This document shows positions 33,080 through 41,513 of a stretch of 64,000 bases of DNA, in pieces. The DNA is from Lentzea alba (GTDB lineage: Bacteria; Actinomycetota; Actinomycetes; Mycobacteriales; Pseudonocardiaceae): positions 62,001-126,000 of the forward strand of contig NZ_JAAMPJ010000014.1 of the NCBI RefSeq assembly GCF_011067745.1, given 5' to 3'. Numbering within the stretch: position 1 is the first letter of the stretch; the number at the start of each line of letters is the position of its first letter. The notes beneath the pieces were generated by a model. That model worked only from the letters and a program-made list of their open reading frames with translations, was not told where the DNA came from and ran no database searches. The position numbers and the translations under genes were made by a program.

Positions 33080-33143
33080 GCCGTTCGTAAATCAGCGAAC
33101 TGACCGGCGTAGCGGGTTGCTTACGTCCGGTGATCGGACGATC

Positions 33144-35153
33144 ATGACGCGCGTGACCTCCTACTGCCGCACGGTGCTGGACCGAGCGGGCGTCGGCTAT
33201 GCCGTGACGGACGCGCGCGGGAACTTGCTGTGGTGCAACCGCGCGCTGGGTGCTGTGCTGGGTGTGCCGGTCGAGCAGGCGTACGGGCGGTCGTTGCCCG
33301 CGCTTCTTCCCGGTGTGCCCGAGGTGCCCGCTCCGGTGCGGGAGGTGCTGGTGCCGGGGCCGAAGTGGCTCGAGGTGCGGTGCAGCCGTCTGGGTGACGA
33401 CCTGATGTACGAGGTCGTGGACGTGTCGGCGTGGCGTGACCGCGAGCTGACGGTGACCCAGGAGGCGGACGCGTTGCGCCGGGCGCAGGCGCTGGGGCGC
33501 ATGGGGACGTGGGAGTGGTCGATCTCGGAAGACCGGGTGACCTGGTCGGACACGTTGCTGGAGATGTTCGGGTTCGCGCCGGGGACGGCGTTCGACTTCG
33601 AGCTGTACTCGCAGCTGGTGCATCCGGAGGACCTGCCGATGATCGAGGAGACGCTGGACGCGGCGCTCAAGACCGGTTCGGTGTTCACGTACACGCATCG
33701 GATGTTGCGGCCGGACGGCAAGGAGCGGGTGTTCGAGTGCTTCGGTGAGGTCGTCGTGGGTGACGACGGGGTTCCGTTGCGAGCGCTGGGGACGGCGCAC
33801 GACGTGACGCAGTCGTCGCGGGTGCACGACGAGCTGGTGCGGATGGCGGAGCAGGACCCGTTGACGGGGTTGCCGAATCGTCGTGCTCTGACGAGGGCGC
33901 TGGAGCAGGAGCTGGCGCACAACGGTTCGGGTGCGTTGCTGGTGCTGGACCTGGACAACTTCAAGGACGTCAACGATCTGCGCGGGCACGCGGTGGGTGA
34001 CCGGGTGATGCGGATGCTGGCGTCGGCGTTGCAGTCGCGGTTGTCGGACCGGTTGATCGCGCGGCTGGGTGGTGACGAGTTCGCGGTGGTGTTGCCGGGT
34101 GCGTCGTTGAAGGACGCGTCGGAGGTCGCGGACACGTTGAAGGAGGCGGTGGCGAGTTTCCCGCTGGCGGGGATCGGTACGCCGGCGCGGATCACGGTGA
34201 GCACGGGGCTGGCGGAGTTCGGTCCGGGTGATTCGTGGGAGCTGGTGCTGGCGAACGCGGATCTGGCGTTGTACGCGTCGAAGGCGGCGGGCCGGGATCG
34301 GGTGACGGTGTACGAGCCGAACCACTACGCGGACACGGTGAAGCGGGTCAGTGTGCTGGACCGGTTGCGGGCGGCGTTGGCCGGTGGTGGTCTGGCGTTG
34401 TACGGCATGCCGATGGTGGAGCTGACGACGGGGCAGACGCTCGGGCACGAGTTGTTGTTGCGGTTGGAGGATCAGCAGGAGCCGTATCTGGGGCCGGCGG
34501 ATTTCCTGCCGGTGGCGGAGCGGTCGAACCTGATTCTGGAGGTCGACCGGTGGGTGTTGTCGACGGCGATCGACGCGTTGGTGGCGGAGCCGGATTCGCG
34601 GTTGCGGTTCAACGTCAACGTGTCGGGCCGGACGTTGGAGGATCCGGACTTCGGTGATTTCGTGCTGGAGAAGCTGGGGTCCGCTGGGGTGGCGCCGGGC
34701 CGGTTGGGGTTGGAGATCACGGAGACGGCGGCGGTGACCAATTTGGATGCCGCGGTGACGCTGGCGACGCAGCTGCGGAGTTTCGGGTGCCGGATCACGC
34801 TGGACGATTTCGGTTCGGGGTTCGGGTCGTTCGTGCACTTGAAGCATCTGCCGATCACGGGGATCAAGATCGACGGTGAGTTCGTGAAGGGCATCGAGAC
34901 CAACGAAGCGGACGCGGTGCTGGTGTCGGGGATCGTGCAGATTGCGAACGGGCTGGGGTTGTCGTCGGTGGCGGAGTGGGTGGAGCGGCCGTCCCAGGTG
35001 GAGGCGTTGCGGCGGCTGGGGGTGCGGGTGGGGCAGGGGTTCCACCTGGGCAAGCCGGTGCCGTTGCGTGACGTGGTGAACGCGGAGCGCATGCCGCCGA
35101 ATGGCGCATTGTCGTCTCGGGTGGTTGGCGCAGAGGATGGTGCGCGCTCCTGA
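33144..35153 (+). CDS. PAS-GGDEF-EAL c-di-GMP turnover protein
   Basis: A 669-residue cytoplasmic protein from ATG 33144. One degenerate PAS region (about 5-95), a second PAS/PAC (about 110-230, MGTWEWSISEDRVTWSD ... LRALGTAHDVTQSS), a GGDEF domain with intact ARLGGDEFAVVLPG, and an EAL domain with HELLLR in place of EALLR but with key residues kept: NVNVSGRTL, LEITET, TLDDFGSGFGSF, IKIDGEFV, and Glu in VAEWVERP. The inhibitory RxxD is shifted by one residue and may not work. It could both make and break cyclic di-GMP, the messenger that controls development in actinomycetes. No membrane segment, so it likely senses a cytosolic signal. Confidence 0.92.
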   Translation: MTRVTSYCRTVLDRAGVGYAVTDARGNLLWCNRALGAVLGVPVEQAYGRSLPALLPGVPEVPAPVREVLVPGPKWLEVRCSRLGDDLMYEVVDVSAWRDRELTVTQEADALRRAQALGRMGTWEWSISEDRVTWSDTLLEMFGFAPGTAFDFELYSQLVHPEDLPMIEETLDAALKTGSVFTYTHRMLRPDGKERVFECFGEVVVGDDGVPLRALGTAHDVTQSSRVHDELVRMAEQDPLTGLPNRRALTRALEQELAHNGSGALLVLDLDNFKDVNDLRGHAVGDRVMRMLASALQSRLSDRLIARLGGDEFAVVLPGASLKDASEVADTLKEAVASFPLAGIGTPARITVSTGLAEFGPGDSWELVLANADLALYASKAAGRDRVTVYEPNHYADTVKRVSVLDRLRAALAGGGLALYGMPMVELTTGQTLGHELLLRLEDQQEPYLGPADFLPVAERSNLILEVDRWVLSTAIDALVAEPDSRLRFNVNVSGRTLEDPDFGDFVLEKLGSAGVAPGRLGLEITETAAVTNLDAAVTLATQLRSFGCRITLDDFGSGFGSFVHLKHLPITGIKIDGEFVKGIETNEADAVLVSGIVQIANGLGLSSVAEWVERPSQVEALRRLGVRVGQGFHLGKPVPLRDVVNAERMPPNGALSSRVVGAEDGARS

Positions 35154-35174
35154 TCCCCGCCTGATGGGTTGCCC

Positions 35175-35819
35175 GTGTCGTCTTGTGGTGTGCGTCGTCT
35201 TGAGTTGAGCGTTGCCGAGCCTGAGTTGTCGGTGGACTTCTTCGCCGGTGTTCTCGGTTGGACGGTGATAGCGGAGACCGGCGGTTCGTTCACGGGGTGG
35301 GTGGGTGACAGACTCGTCGCTCAGGTTGTTGCGGGGCAACAGGGTTGGCGGGTGTTCTTCGACGGTGACGAGCCGCGGGAGCTCGTCGGTAACTCCTCTG
35401 TGGACAGTGGCAGGGTGTTGCACGGTCCGTGGGCTCCGGCGCCGCGTGATGGTGAGCCGTGCTGGGTGGAGTTGATGACCGGTGAGCCGGATGACGAGTA
35501 CTGGGCGCGGGAGCTGGGCTGGGAGGCCGAGTCGGGTGCCGCGGAGGGCTTCGTGTTGTTCACGTCGGCGCGGCATGGTGATGTTCGGCGGGTCGCGGGC
35601 CGGTTGAGGACGGACCGCGCGGAGGGCTGGCAGGTGTATTTCGCGGTGGGTGACGTGGGTGAGGCGTGCCGGAGGGTGTCCGAGTTGGACGGCCGGGTGC
35701 TGGTGGAGCCCACGACCGTGCCAACCGGACTCGTCGCGTCGGTGGAGGGGCCGCACGGTGGTGCGTGTGTGTTGCTGGAGCAGCCGAAGGGCTGGGGCGG
35801 TACCTGGTCGGTCCAGTGA
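35175..35819 (+). CDS. VOC/glyoxalase-like protein, two domains
   Basis: About 214 residues; GTG 35175 or TTG 35169 could be the start. Two VOC units are recognisable: VRRLELSVAEPELSVDFFAG near the N-terminus, and GWQVYFAVGDVGEACRRVSE ... GLVASVEGPHGGACVLLEQP at the end. VOC proteins include bleomycin-resistance and dioxygenase-like members; a ligand cannot be named. The gene follows the c-di-GMP protein by 21 bp. Confidence 0.8.
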   Translation: MSSCGVRRLELSVAEPELSVDFFAGVLGWTVIAETGGSFTGWVGDRLVAQVVAGQQGWRVFFDGDEPRELVGNSSVDSGRVLHGPWAPAPRDGEPCWVELMTGEPDDEYWARELGWEAESGAAEGFVLFTSARHGDVRRVAGRLRTDRAEGWQVYFAVGDVGEACRRVSELDGRVLVEPTTVPTGLVASVEGPHGGACVLLEQPKGWGGTWSVQ

Positions 35820-35832
35820 CTGGCTGAGTTGC

Positions 35833-36309
35833 TCAGGCGTCGAGTTCGGGTGGGAAGCCGCCGGTGGCGATGGGGCCCCAGCTGTCGATGGTGATGCGGA
35901 TGAGGGATTTGCCCTGGCGCAGCATGGCGGCGCGGTATTCGTCCCAGTCGGGGTGTTCGCCTGCGATGCAGCGGTAGTACTCGACGAAGTCTTCGAGGGC
36001 GTCGGGCAGGTCGAGGACTTCGGCGGTGCCGTCGATCTGGACGTAGGGGCCGTCGAAGTCGTCGGAGAGCACGCACATCGTGACGGACGGGGTGCGGCGG
36101 GCGTTGCGGGCTTTGGCGCGTTGTGGGTAGGTGGACACGACGATGCGGCCTTGGGTGTCGATGCCGCAGGAGACGGGGGAGACCTGCAGTCCGTCGGTGG
36201 TGGAGCGGTGGGTGATCAGGACGCCGTGGTGGCGGGTGCGGAGGAAGTCGAGCAGCTGCGGCCGGTCGACGAGGTCGGCGGTGGCGATCTTCGGCATGAT
36301 GTGCAGCAT
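35833..36309 (-). CDS. PPOX-class F420/FMN-dependent oxidoreductase
   Basis: A 158-residue split-barrel protein (start ATG 36309 or ATG 36297). TADLVDRPQLLDFLRTRHHG, QVSPVSCGIDTQGRIVVST, RAKARNARRTPSVTMCVL and GPYVQIDGTAEVL are the pattern of the Rv1155-like pyridoxamine-phosphate-oxidase-like family, most of which bind cofactor F420 in actinomycetes and reduce small molecules. Its 5' end meets the divergent hydrolase gene, with start codons that overlap or lie 10 bp apart, so both share one tiny promoter region. Confidence 0.87.
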   Translation of the reverse strand: MLHIMPKIATADLVDRPQLLDFLRTRHHGVLITHRSTTDGLQVSPVSCGIDTQGRIVVSTYPQRAKARNARRTPSVTMCVLSDDFDGPYVQIDGTAEVLDLPDALEDFVEYYRCIAGEHPDWDEYRAAMLRQGKSLIRITIDSWGPIATGGFPPELDA

Positions 36310-37150
36310 GGCACGCTTCTCCTCGTTCGACGGCACGGAACTCGCGTATCGGGAAGCTGGTGAGGGCTCCCCTCTCGTCGTGCTGGCCGGTGGTCCGGGC
36401 AGGGCGTCGGAGTACTTGGAGACGTTGGGTGGCCTGGACGGGTTCCGGCGGTTGATCGTGCTGGACAACCGGGGTACGGGGGCGTCGGACGAGCCGGCGG
36501 ATCCGTTCACCTACCGGCGGGACATGCTGGTGCGGGACGTGGAGATGTTGCGTCGTCACCTGGGGCTGGAGCGGGTGGACGTGCTGGGGCACTCGGCGGG
36601 TGCCGGGATCGCGATGGGGTATGCGGCGGACTTCCCGGAGCGGGTGGGCAAGTTGGTGCTGCTGACGCCGGCGTTGCGGTCGGTGGGGTTGTCGCCGGAG
36701 CAGAGTGACTGGGACGCGTTCCTGGCTGCTCGTGCGGGTGAGTCGTGGTTCGAGAGTGCGACGACGGCGCTTCGGCGCACGGCGGCGGGTGATGTGTCGG
36801 TGCGGAACCGGGTGGCGGCGTCGCCGTTGTTGTACGCGCGGTGGGACGAGCGCGCCCAGGCGCATGCGAATGCGGAGCTGGGGCAGTGGAAGTACCTGGT
36901 GGCGTTGGGCTACAACGCCGATGGCGCGTTCGTGCCGGGTGTGTTGCGGCGGGCGTTGACGGACTTCGACCATCCGGTGCTGGTGTACGCGTGCACGGAG
37001 GACCCGATCTCACCGGTCCGCCGCTGCGTGGAGCTCGCCGATCTGTTCCCGGACTCGACCCTCTACGTGCACGAGGGCGTGGGCCACTACCCGTGGGTAG
37101 AAGCCCCGGACCAGGTCTCCCACCAGCTCGCCACGTTCCTGGACGCCTAA
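36308..37150 (+). CDS. Alpha/beta-hydrolase, proline iminopeptidase-like
   Basis: About 280 residues from ATG 36308 (ATGs at 36296 and 36299 are in-frame alternatives). Motifs: LAGGPGRASEYLETL (oxyanion HGGPG-like), nucleophile elbow LGHSAGAGIAMGYA, Asp in VYACTEDPISPV, and His in HEGVGHYPWVEAPDQV. It is a cytosolic alpha/beta-hydrolase resembling proline iminopeptidases or small-molecule esterases. Convergent with the membrane diguanylate cyclase; two GC-rich palindromes lie between. Confidence 0.85.
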   Translation: MARFSSFDGTELAYREAGEGSPLVVLAGGPGRASEYLETLGGLDGFRRLIVLDNRGTGASDEPADPFTYRRDMLVRDVEMLRRHLGLERVDVLGHSAGAGIAMGYAADFPERVGKLVLLTPALRSVGLSPEQSDWDAFLAARAGESWFESATTALRRTAAGDVSVRNRVAASPLLYARWDERAQAHANAELGQWKYLVALGYNADGAFVPGVLRRALTDFDHPVLVYACTEDPISPVRRCVELADLFPDSTLYVHEGVGHYPWVEAPDQVSHQLATFLDA

Positions 37151-37190
37151 GTCCACTCACCGTGTCACCCACCCGTGTTGCCGGTGGGCA

Positions 37191-37235
37191 CGCGGGGGCC
37201 CCGCGTTTCCTAGAAGGGCGCGCGGGGGCCCCGCG
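37191..37235. repeat. Two GC-rich palindromes 30 bp apart
   Basis: CGCGGGGGCCCCGCG occurs at 37191-37205 and again at 37221-37235. Each folds on itself with 7-bp arms. They lie between two convergent genes and may act as a double terminator or a repeat element. Rest of the gap 37151-37314 shows nothing else. Confidence 0.55.
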
Positions 37236-37314
37236 TGCCGGGAAATGGGGCTGGTGGGGGGCGTGTGGGTGAAGGGGTGCCGCTCGGTGCCGGTGCTGGT
37301 GGACGGAGCGGGTG

Positions 37315-38574
37315 CTAGTGGACCTGGGCGGTCGCGACGCGGTCGCGGCCGTTGCTCTTGGCCTGGTAGAGGGCTTCGTCGGCGGCCAGCAGCAGCGGGC
37401 TGAGCGCGGTGTCGGTGTCGGGGAACACCGCGGCGCCGACTGAGGCGGTCAGGCCGGAGATGACGCGGTCCTCGCCGAGGCGGTCGACGACGGCGATGTG
37501 CAGGCTGGCGATTTCGAGGCGGATGCGTTCGGCGGTGGCGCGGACCTCGTCGGTGCTGACGCCGGGCAGCAGGACGGCGAACTCCTCACCGCCGAATCTG
37601 CCCACGAGGTCGTAGGAGCGCACGGAGTGTTTCAGCGCGTCGGCGACGGCGCGCAGCACGCGGTCGCCGGCGAGGTGTCCGTACTGGTCGTTGATGAGTT
37701 TGAAGTGGTCGAGGTCCAGGATCAGGATGCCGACGGTGGACAGCAGGCGGCGGGCGCGTTCGATCTCGCGGCCGGCGACGTCGTGCCAGAAGGTGGCGTC
37801 GACCAGGCCGGTCTTGGAGTCGGTGCGGGCGGCGACGCGGAACTGCGGCAGCAGCAGGCCCATGTGCAGGGCGAGCACGGTCAGCAGGAGCATCGGGGTG
37901 AGCCACGGCCGGCTGGTCATCATGATCGCCAGCACGGAGCCCAGGCCGATGGAGGCCAGGATGATGAGCTGGTCGGAGGCGTTGCCCAGGGCGGCGCGGG
38001 CGGGCTGGTCGCGGTTGGTCATGACGATGGCGGCGACCACGAGGGCGTAGTTGACGAGCCAGTACACGGCGCCGGCGCCGGCGAGGGCGATCAGGCCGAT
38101 GGGGCCGTCAACGTCAAGAGGCCGGTTCGAGAAGAATCGTAGAACCAGTTGCGCCGCGGCACAGGCGAGTACGACAGTGGCCGCGGAGAACACCTTGCGG
38201 AACAGGACCGCCCGCCGCTTGTAGACCCGAAGCCACGCGTGCAGGTAGCTGATGGCGATCAGCGCGACCAGCAGGGGCATCGGTAGTACGAGCACGCCCG
38301 CGAACAGCCACACCGATTGCATGTGGGCGTGTGGTGAGCCCTCGCGTGAGATTTCGCGGATCCGCTCGATGCCCTGTGCCGCTTCGAGGTGCAGCACCGC
38401 GCCGCCGGCGAGCAGCAGGAACAACGGCCAGGACGAGGCGAAGGCCTCGGCAGGGGTACGCCATGCGGTGGCGAGCGTGACGAGGGACGCCAAAACGTCC
38501 GCCGTCACGACATAGGCCAGCACCACAGGAGGAATGGACCATAACCTCCATCGGCGCGGGTCGAGCCAAGGCAC
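37315..38574 (-). CDS. Membrane diguanylate cyclase (GGEEF)
   Basis: A 419-residue membrane protein. The N-terminal half has about six to seven hydrophobic segments (VVLAYVVTADVLASLVTL, WPLFLLLAGGAVLHL, VWLFAGVLVLPMPLLVAL, and others). The C-terminal GGDEF domain (about 255-415) keeps the active site GRFGGEEFAVLLPG and, five residues before it, RSYD, a matching inhibitory RxxD site. It should make cyclic di-GMP at the membrane, with product inhibition. GTG 38574 is the start. It is the second c-di-GMP gene in 5 kb, convergent with the alpha/beta-hydrolase gene and 170 bp away from the MFS gene. Confidence 0.92.
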   Translation of the reverse strand: MPWLDPRRWRLWSIPPVVLAYVVTADVLASLVTLATAWRTPAEAFASSWPLFLLLAGGAVLHLEAAQGIERIREISREGSPHAHMQSVWLFAGVLVLPMPLLVALIAISYLHAWLRVYKRRAVLFRKVFSAATVVLACAAAQLVLRFFSNRPLDVDGPIGLIALAGAGAVYWLVNYALVVAAIVMTNRDQPARAALGNASDQLIILASIGLGSVLAIMMTSRPWLTPMLLLTVLALHMGLLLPQFRVAARTDSKTGLVDATFWHDVAGREIERARRLLSTVGILILDLDHFKLINDQYGHLAGDRVLRAVADALKHSVRSYDLVGRFGGEEFAVLLPGVSTDEVRATAERIRLEIASLHIAVVDRLGEDRVISGLTASVGAAVFPDTDTALSPLLLAADEALYQAKSNGRDRVATAQVH

Positions 38575-38744
38575 GCTGCCACCCCCACACCACCGTCAGG
38601 AACAAACAACTGTAGCTACCGGGTAACTCAAAGTCGTGGCTCCATGTGGGGGACCTCACCCTGAGTAGTGCTCACCATTTCCGCACCCCTTGTGAACCCC
38701 CTTTTTTCTGAAAACCCCCTCGGAATACCTCCTGAAGGAGATTG

Positions 38745-40019
38745 TCATGATCGTCCGTGCGTCCTCCCCGCGTCCGGTTCGCCCGAACGACTGGTTCCGT
38801 CCGAACGACTGGGCACGTCCGAACGACTGGCGTTCGAGCGAGACCCGCTGATCCACCAGAGGATCGCCGCACCGCCTGCCGCGAGCACCCCGAGTGCTCC
38901 GGCGGCGGCGACGACGAGGTGCACCGCGATCCGTTCGGCGGCCACTCCCGCGACGGCCACGCCGAGGCCTTGCGACACCCGCAACGCGGTGATGGCCAGG
39001 CCGAACGCCTGCCCGCGCGAGGAGTCCGGGACCGCGCGCACGAACGTCGTGTTCGCGACCAGGTGATAGGCACTGGCCGCTCCGGACAGCGCGAACAACC
39101 CCACACTGACAGTCAGTCCCGGCCCGGTCGCGGCCGGGACGAGAACGGCGCACGCGGCGATCGCCAGCCACGGCATGACCCGCCGCTGCCGCTGTTCGCC
39201 CAGCCGTGCCACGAGCAGCATGCCGACCGCCGCGCCCGCGGCGTAGGCGGCGAAGATCAGTCCGACGCCGGCGGCTCCGGCTCCCAGGTGCGTCGCGTAC
39301 GGGACCGCGAGTGCTTCGCCGGCGATGTAGAAGCCCGAGACGCAGGCGAGCGCGACCAGTGACCGCAGCCGTCGGTCGTCCCAGACGAGCCTGGCGCCGC
39401 CGATCAGGTCGGCGGGCCACGCCCGTACGTGGGGGCTGTGTGGTGCGGGCCGGTCGAGCAGGAACACCCCCACGAGGAACGCCGAGACGCCGAACGTGAC
39501 GGCGTCGGTGATCAGCACCAGTGCCGGGCCGAGCCAGGCGACGAGCGCGCCGCCGGTGAGGAACCCGGCGACCTGGGCGGCTTGGGTGACGGTGCTGAGC
39601 ACGGCCTGGCCCATCGGGTAGCGCTCGTCGGGCAGGATCTGCGGCAGCAGAGCGGCTCGTGCCGCCCCGTGCGGTGCCCCGGCGAACTGCACCAGCACCA
39701 GCAGGGCCGACAGCGCCCACAACGGCATCCCCGGTACCGCCATGAACAACAGCAGCGCCACCCGGACCAGGTCGGCGGCCACCATGACTTCTTTGCGCGC
39801 GAACCGGTCGGCGAGCCCGGACAACAGCGGCCCGCCGACCAGGTCCGGCAGGAACGTCAGCGCGTAGGTCAGCGCGGTCAGGCCGGCGCTGGCGGTGCGG
39901 TCGTAGACGTGCACCGTCAGCGCGACCCTGGCGAACTGGTCCCCGGCCACCGATACCACGTGGGCCACGAGCACGGCGCGGAACTCGCCGTCGCGGGCCA
40001 ATTCGCGGTAGCCGGGCAT
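38745..40019 (-). CDS. MFS exporter
   Basis: A 424-residue transporter with 12 helices (first: AVLVAHVVSVAGDQFARVALTV; last: VVAAAGALGVLAAGGAAIL). It belongs to the MFS_3/enterobactin-exporter-like group of drug and metabolite efflux pumps. Its C-terminal 34 residues, after the last helix, are a low-complexity Ser/Arg tail (SRSNASRSDVPSRSDGTSRS) which is antisense to three 18-bp repeats and to the peptide ORF at 38747. The tail could be passive read-through. It is the last gene of a run in the same direction as two carboxylesterases (40023-43009), 3 bp behind the first. Confidence 0.9.
   Translation of the reverse strand: MPGYRELARDGEFRAVLVAHVVSVAGDQFARVALTVHVYDRTASAGLTALTYALTFLPDLVGGPLLSGLADRFARKEVMVAADLVRVALLLFMAVPGMPLWALSALLVLVQFAGAPHGAARAALLPQILPDERYPMGQAVLSTVTQAAQVAGFLTGGALVAWLGPALVLITDAVTFGVSAFLVGVFLLDRPAPHSPHVRAWPADLIGGARLVWDDRRLRSLVALACVSGFYIAGEALAVPYATHLGAGAAGVGLIFAAYAAGAAVGMLLVARLGEQRQRRVMPWLAIAACAVLVPAATGPGLTVSVGLFALSGAASAYHLVANTTFVRAVPDSSRGQAFGLAITALRVSQGLGVAVAGVAAERIAVHLVVAAAGALGVLAAGGAAILWWISGSRSNASRSDVPSRSDGTSRSGEPDAGRTHGRS
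38747..38851 (+). CDS. Tiny peptide with three tandem RPNDW repeats
   Basis: A 34-codon ORF that is fully antisense to the 3' end of the MFS gene. AAGGAG (38735-38740) lies exactly 6 bases before its ATG, one of the best ribosome sites in the window. The product begins MIVRASSPRPV, then contains RPNDW-F-RPNDW-A-RPNDW, then RSSETR. The DNA repeat unit of 18 bp (CGAACGACTGG cores at 38784, 38802, 38820) keeps the frame, and codons are GC3-rich as in true genes. Tandem small motifs in a tiny peptide resemble multi-core RiPP precursors or signalling peptides. No modification enzyme is seen next to it, except an MFS exporter on the opposite strand. Expression is not proven. Confidence 0.55.
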   Translation: MIVRASSPRPVRPNDWFRPNDWARPNDWRSSETR

Positions 40020-40022
40020 ACC

Positions 40023-41513
40023 TCACAGGATGGAGGACCAGAACCCGCACTGGTGATCTCGGGCGAAATCGGTGCCGCCGATTGCTCCGGGTGCCAGGGA
40101 CTGCACCGCCGATCGCCAGCCCGGATCGCCGGTGCGCGCGAACCGGCCCCACGCGGTGATCATGTAGTCCGACACCGTGCGCTGGTGGGGCGTGAGCGGG
40201 GCGCCGAGGTCGAACAGCATCAGCAGTTCGGAGCCGTGGTAGGCCTTGTAGTCCGGGAACGGCGGCAACGGGAAGATCATCGGCACGTCGGGGTCCGCGA
40301 ACTCATAGCCCGACACCCGCGTGTGGCGTCCGAGTTGGGTGCGCGTGTCCTGTGTCGGGCACGCCCACGACCTGTCCGTCAGCACCGTCGCGATCTCGTC
40401 GCGGGCGTCGTCGTTGCCGTTGACCGGGTATCTCGCGGCGACCCGGTCGGCGTGTTGCTCGCCGAACAGCCCTGCCAGCATGGCCCGGTATCCGGCCTCA
40501 GGCAGCGGCTGCGGGAAGAACAACGGCGCGAACAACGTCATCTCGTCGTGCGTTGTGCCCACCATCGTCGGCACCCGATGCATCCGGCCCGTTCGCTGCG
40601 CCACCACCGGATCGACCGGCAGCACCGCGGTGTCGTAGGCGGGCGAGGCGAACTGGTCGTGCACCGTCAGCAGTTCGGCCACCGGCCGCGCGCGCAGACA
40701 GGCGAGATCAGCACAGCCCAGCGTGCCCAGCCCTTGCTGTTCCGCGGCCGTTCGTGGCCGCCAGACGCCGATGAACTCACCGGCGTTACCGGTGCTCGGC
40801 AGGGTGAGCCCGCACGGACCGGACTGGATGATCGCCTTGGCGAACAACCCCGCCGCCCGAGGTGAGGCCAGGTGAGCACACACGCTCAACCCACCGGCCG
40901 ACTCGCCGAACACGGTGACGTTGCGGCGGTCACCGCCGAACGCCCGTGCGTTGCGCTGCACCCACCTCAACGCGGCCTGTTGGTCGGCGATCCCGAAGGC
41001 ACCGGAGCCGGCCAGGCCGGGATAGCCGAAGTACCCGAACACGCCGAGCCGGTAGTTGATGGTCACGATCACGGCGTCGTTCTTCGTCGCCAGCCACCGC
41101 GCGTCGTACATGGACGCGGTACCGGCGGTGAACCCGCCCCCGTGGATCCACACCATCACCGGCCGCGGTTTCTTCGGCTGACCCGCCGGCGTGGTGACGT
41201 TCAAGTACAGGCAGTCCTCGACCTGTGAGCCCGGCTGCCCGAGCTGCGGGTTCTGCGCGCAGATCGGCGCGGGCGTGGTCGCGTCCCGCACGCCCTGCCA
41301 CGGTGCGACCGGCCGCGGATCACGCCACCGGTTCTCACCGACCGGCGGAGCGGCGAACGGAATGTTCCCGAACGTCCGATATGTCTCGGTGACCGTTCCC
41401 CGCACGGCACCCTTGTCGGTCCGCACCACCGCGCCGCCGATCTCCGCGGAAGCCGGACTCACCACTCCACACGACATCGCCGCGGCGACGAGCGCGGTCA
41501 GCATCCTTCTCAC
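40023..41513 (-). CDS. Secreted type-B carboxylesterase, second of tandem pair
   Basis: A 496-residue serine esterase from GTG 41513, which overlaps the stop of its paralogue by GTGA (GGGGG lies 5 bases upstream). A signal peptide (LTALVAAAMSCGVVSPASA) is followed by the carboxylesterase B fold: EDCLYLNV, IHGGGFTAGT, nucleophile FGESAGGLSV, acid Glu in GTTHDEMTLF, and His in AYHGSELLMLF. It hydrolyses esters outside the cell; the substrate is unknown. Very similar to the neighbour 41510-43009 in every motif. Confidence 0.93.
   Translation of the reverse strand: MRRMLTALVAAAMSCGVVSPASAEIGGAVVRTDKGAVRGTVTETYRTFGNIPFAAPPVGENRWRDPRPVAPWQGVRDATTPAPICAQNPQLGQPGSQVEDCLYLNVTTPAGQPKKPRPVMVWIHGGGFTAGTASMYDARWLATKNDAVIVTINYRLGVFGYFGYPGLAGSGAFGIADQQAALRWVQRNARAFGGDRRNVTVFGESAGGLSVCAHLASPRAAGLFAKAIIQSGPCGLTLPSTGNAGEFIGVWRPRTAAEQQGLGTLGCADLACLRARPVAELLTVHDQFASPAYDTAVLPVDPVVAQRTGRMHRVPTMVGTTHDEMTLFAPLFFPQPLPEAGYRAMLAGLFGEQHADRVAARYPVNGNDDARDEIATVLTDRSWACPTQDTRTQLGRHTRVSGYEFADPDVPMIFPLPPFPDYKAYHGSELLMLFDLGAPLTPHQRTVSDYMITAWGRFARTGDPGWRSAVQSLAPGAIGGTDFARDHQCGFWSSIL

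Noticed and set aside
33072-35756. 894-codon open frame on the minus strand
   Set aside because: Antisense to the PAS-GGDEF-EAL gene; composition is Arg/His/Pro-rich without domain, typical for GC-rich shadow frames.
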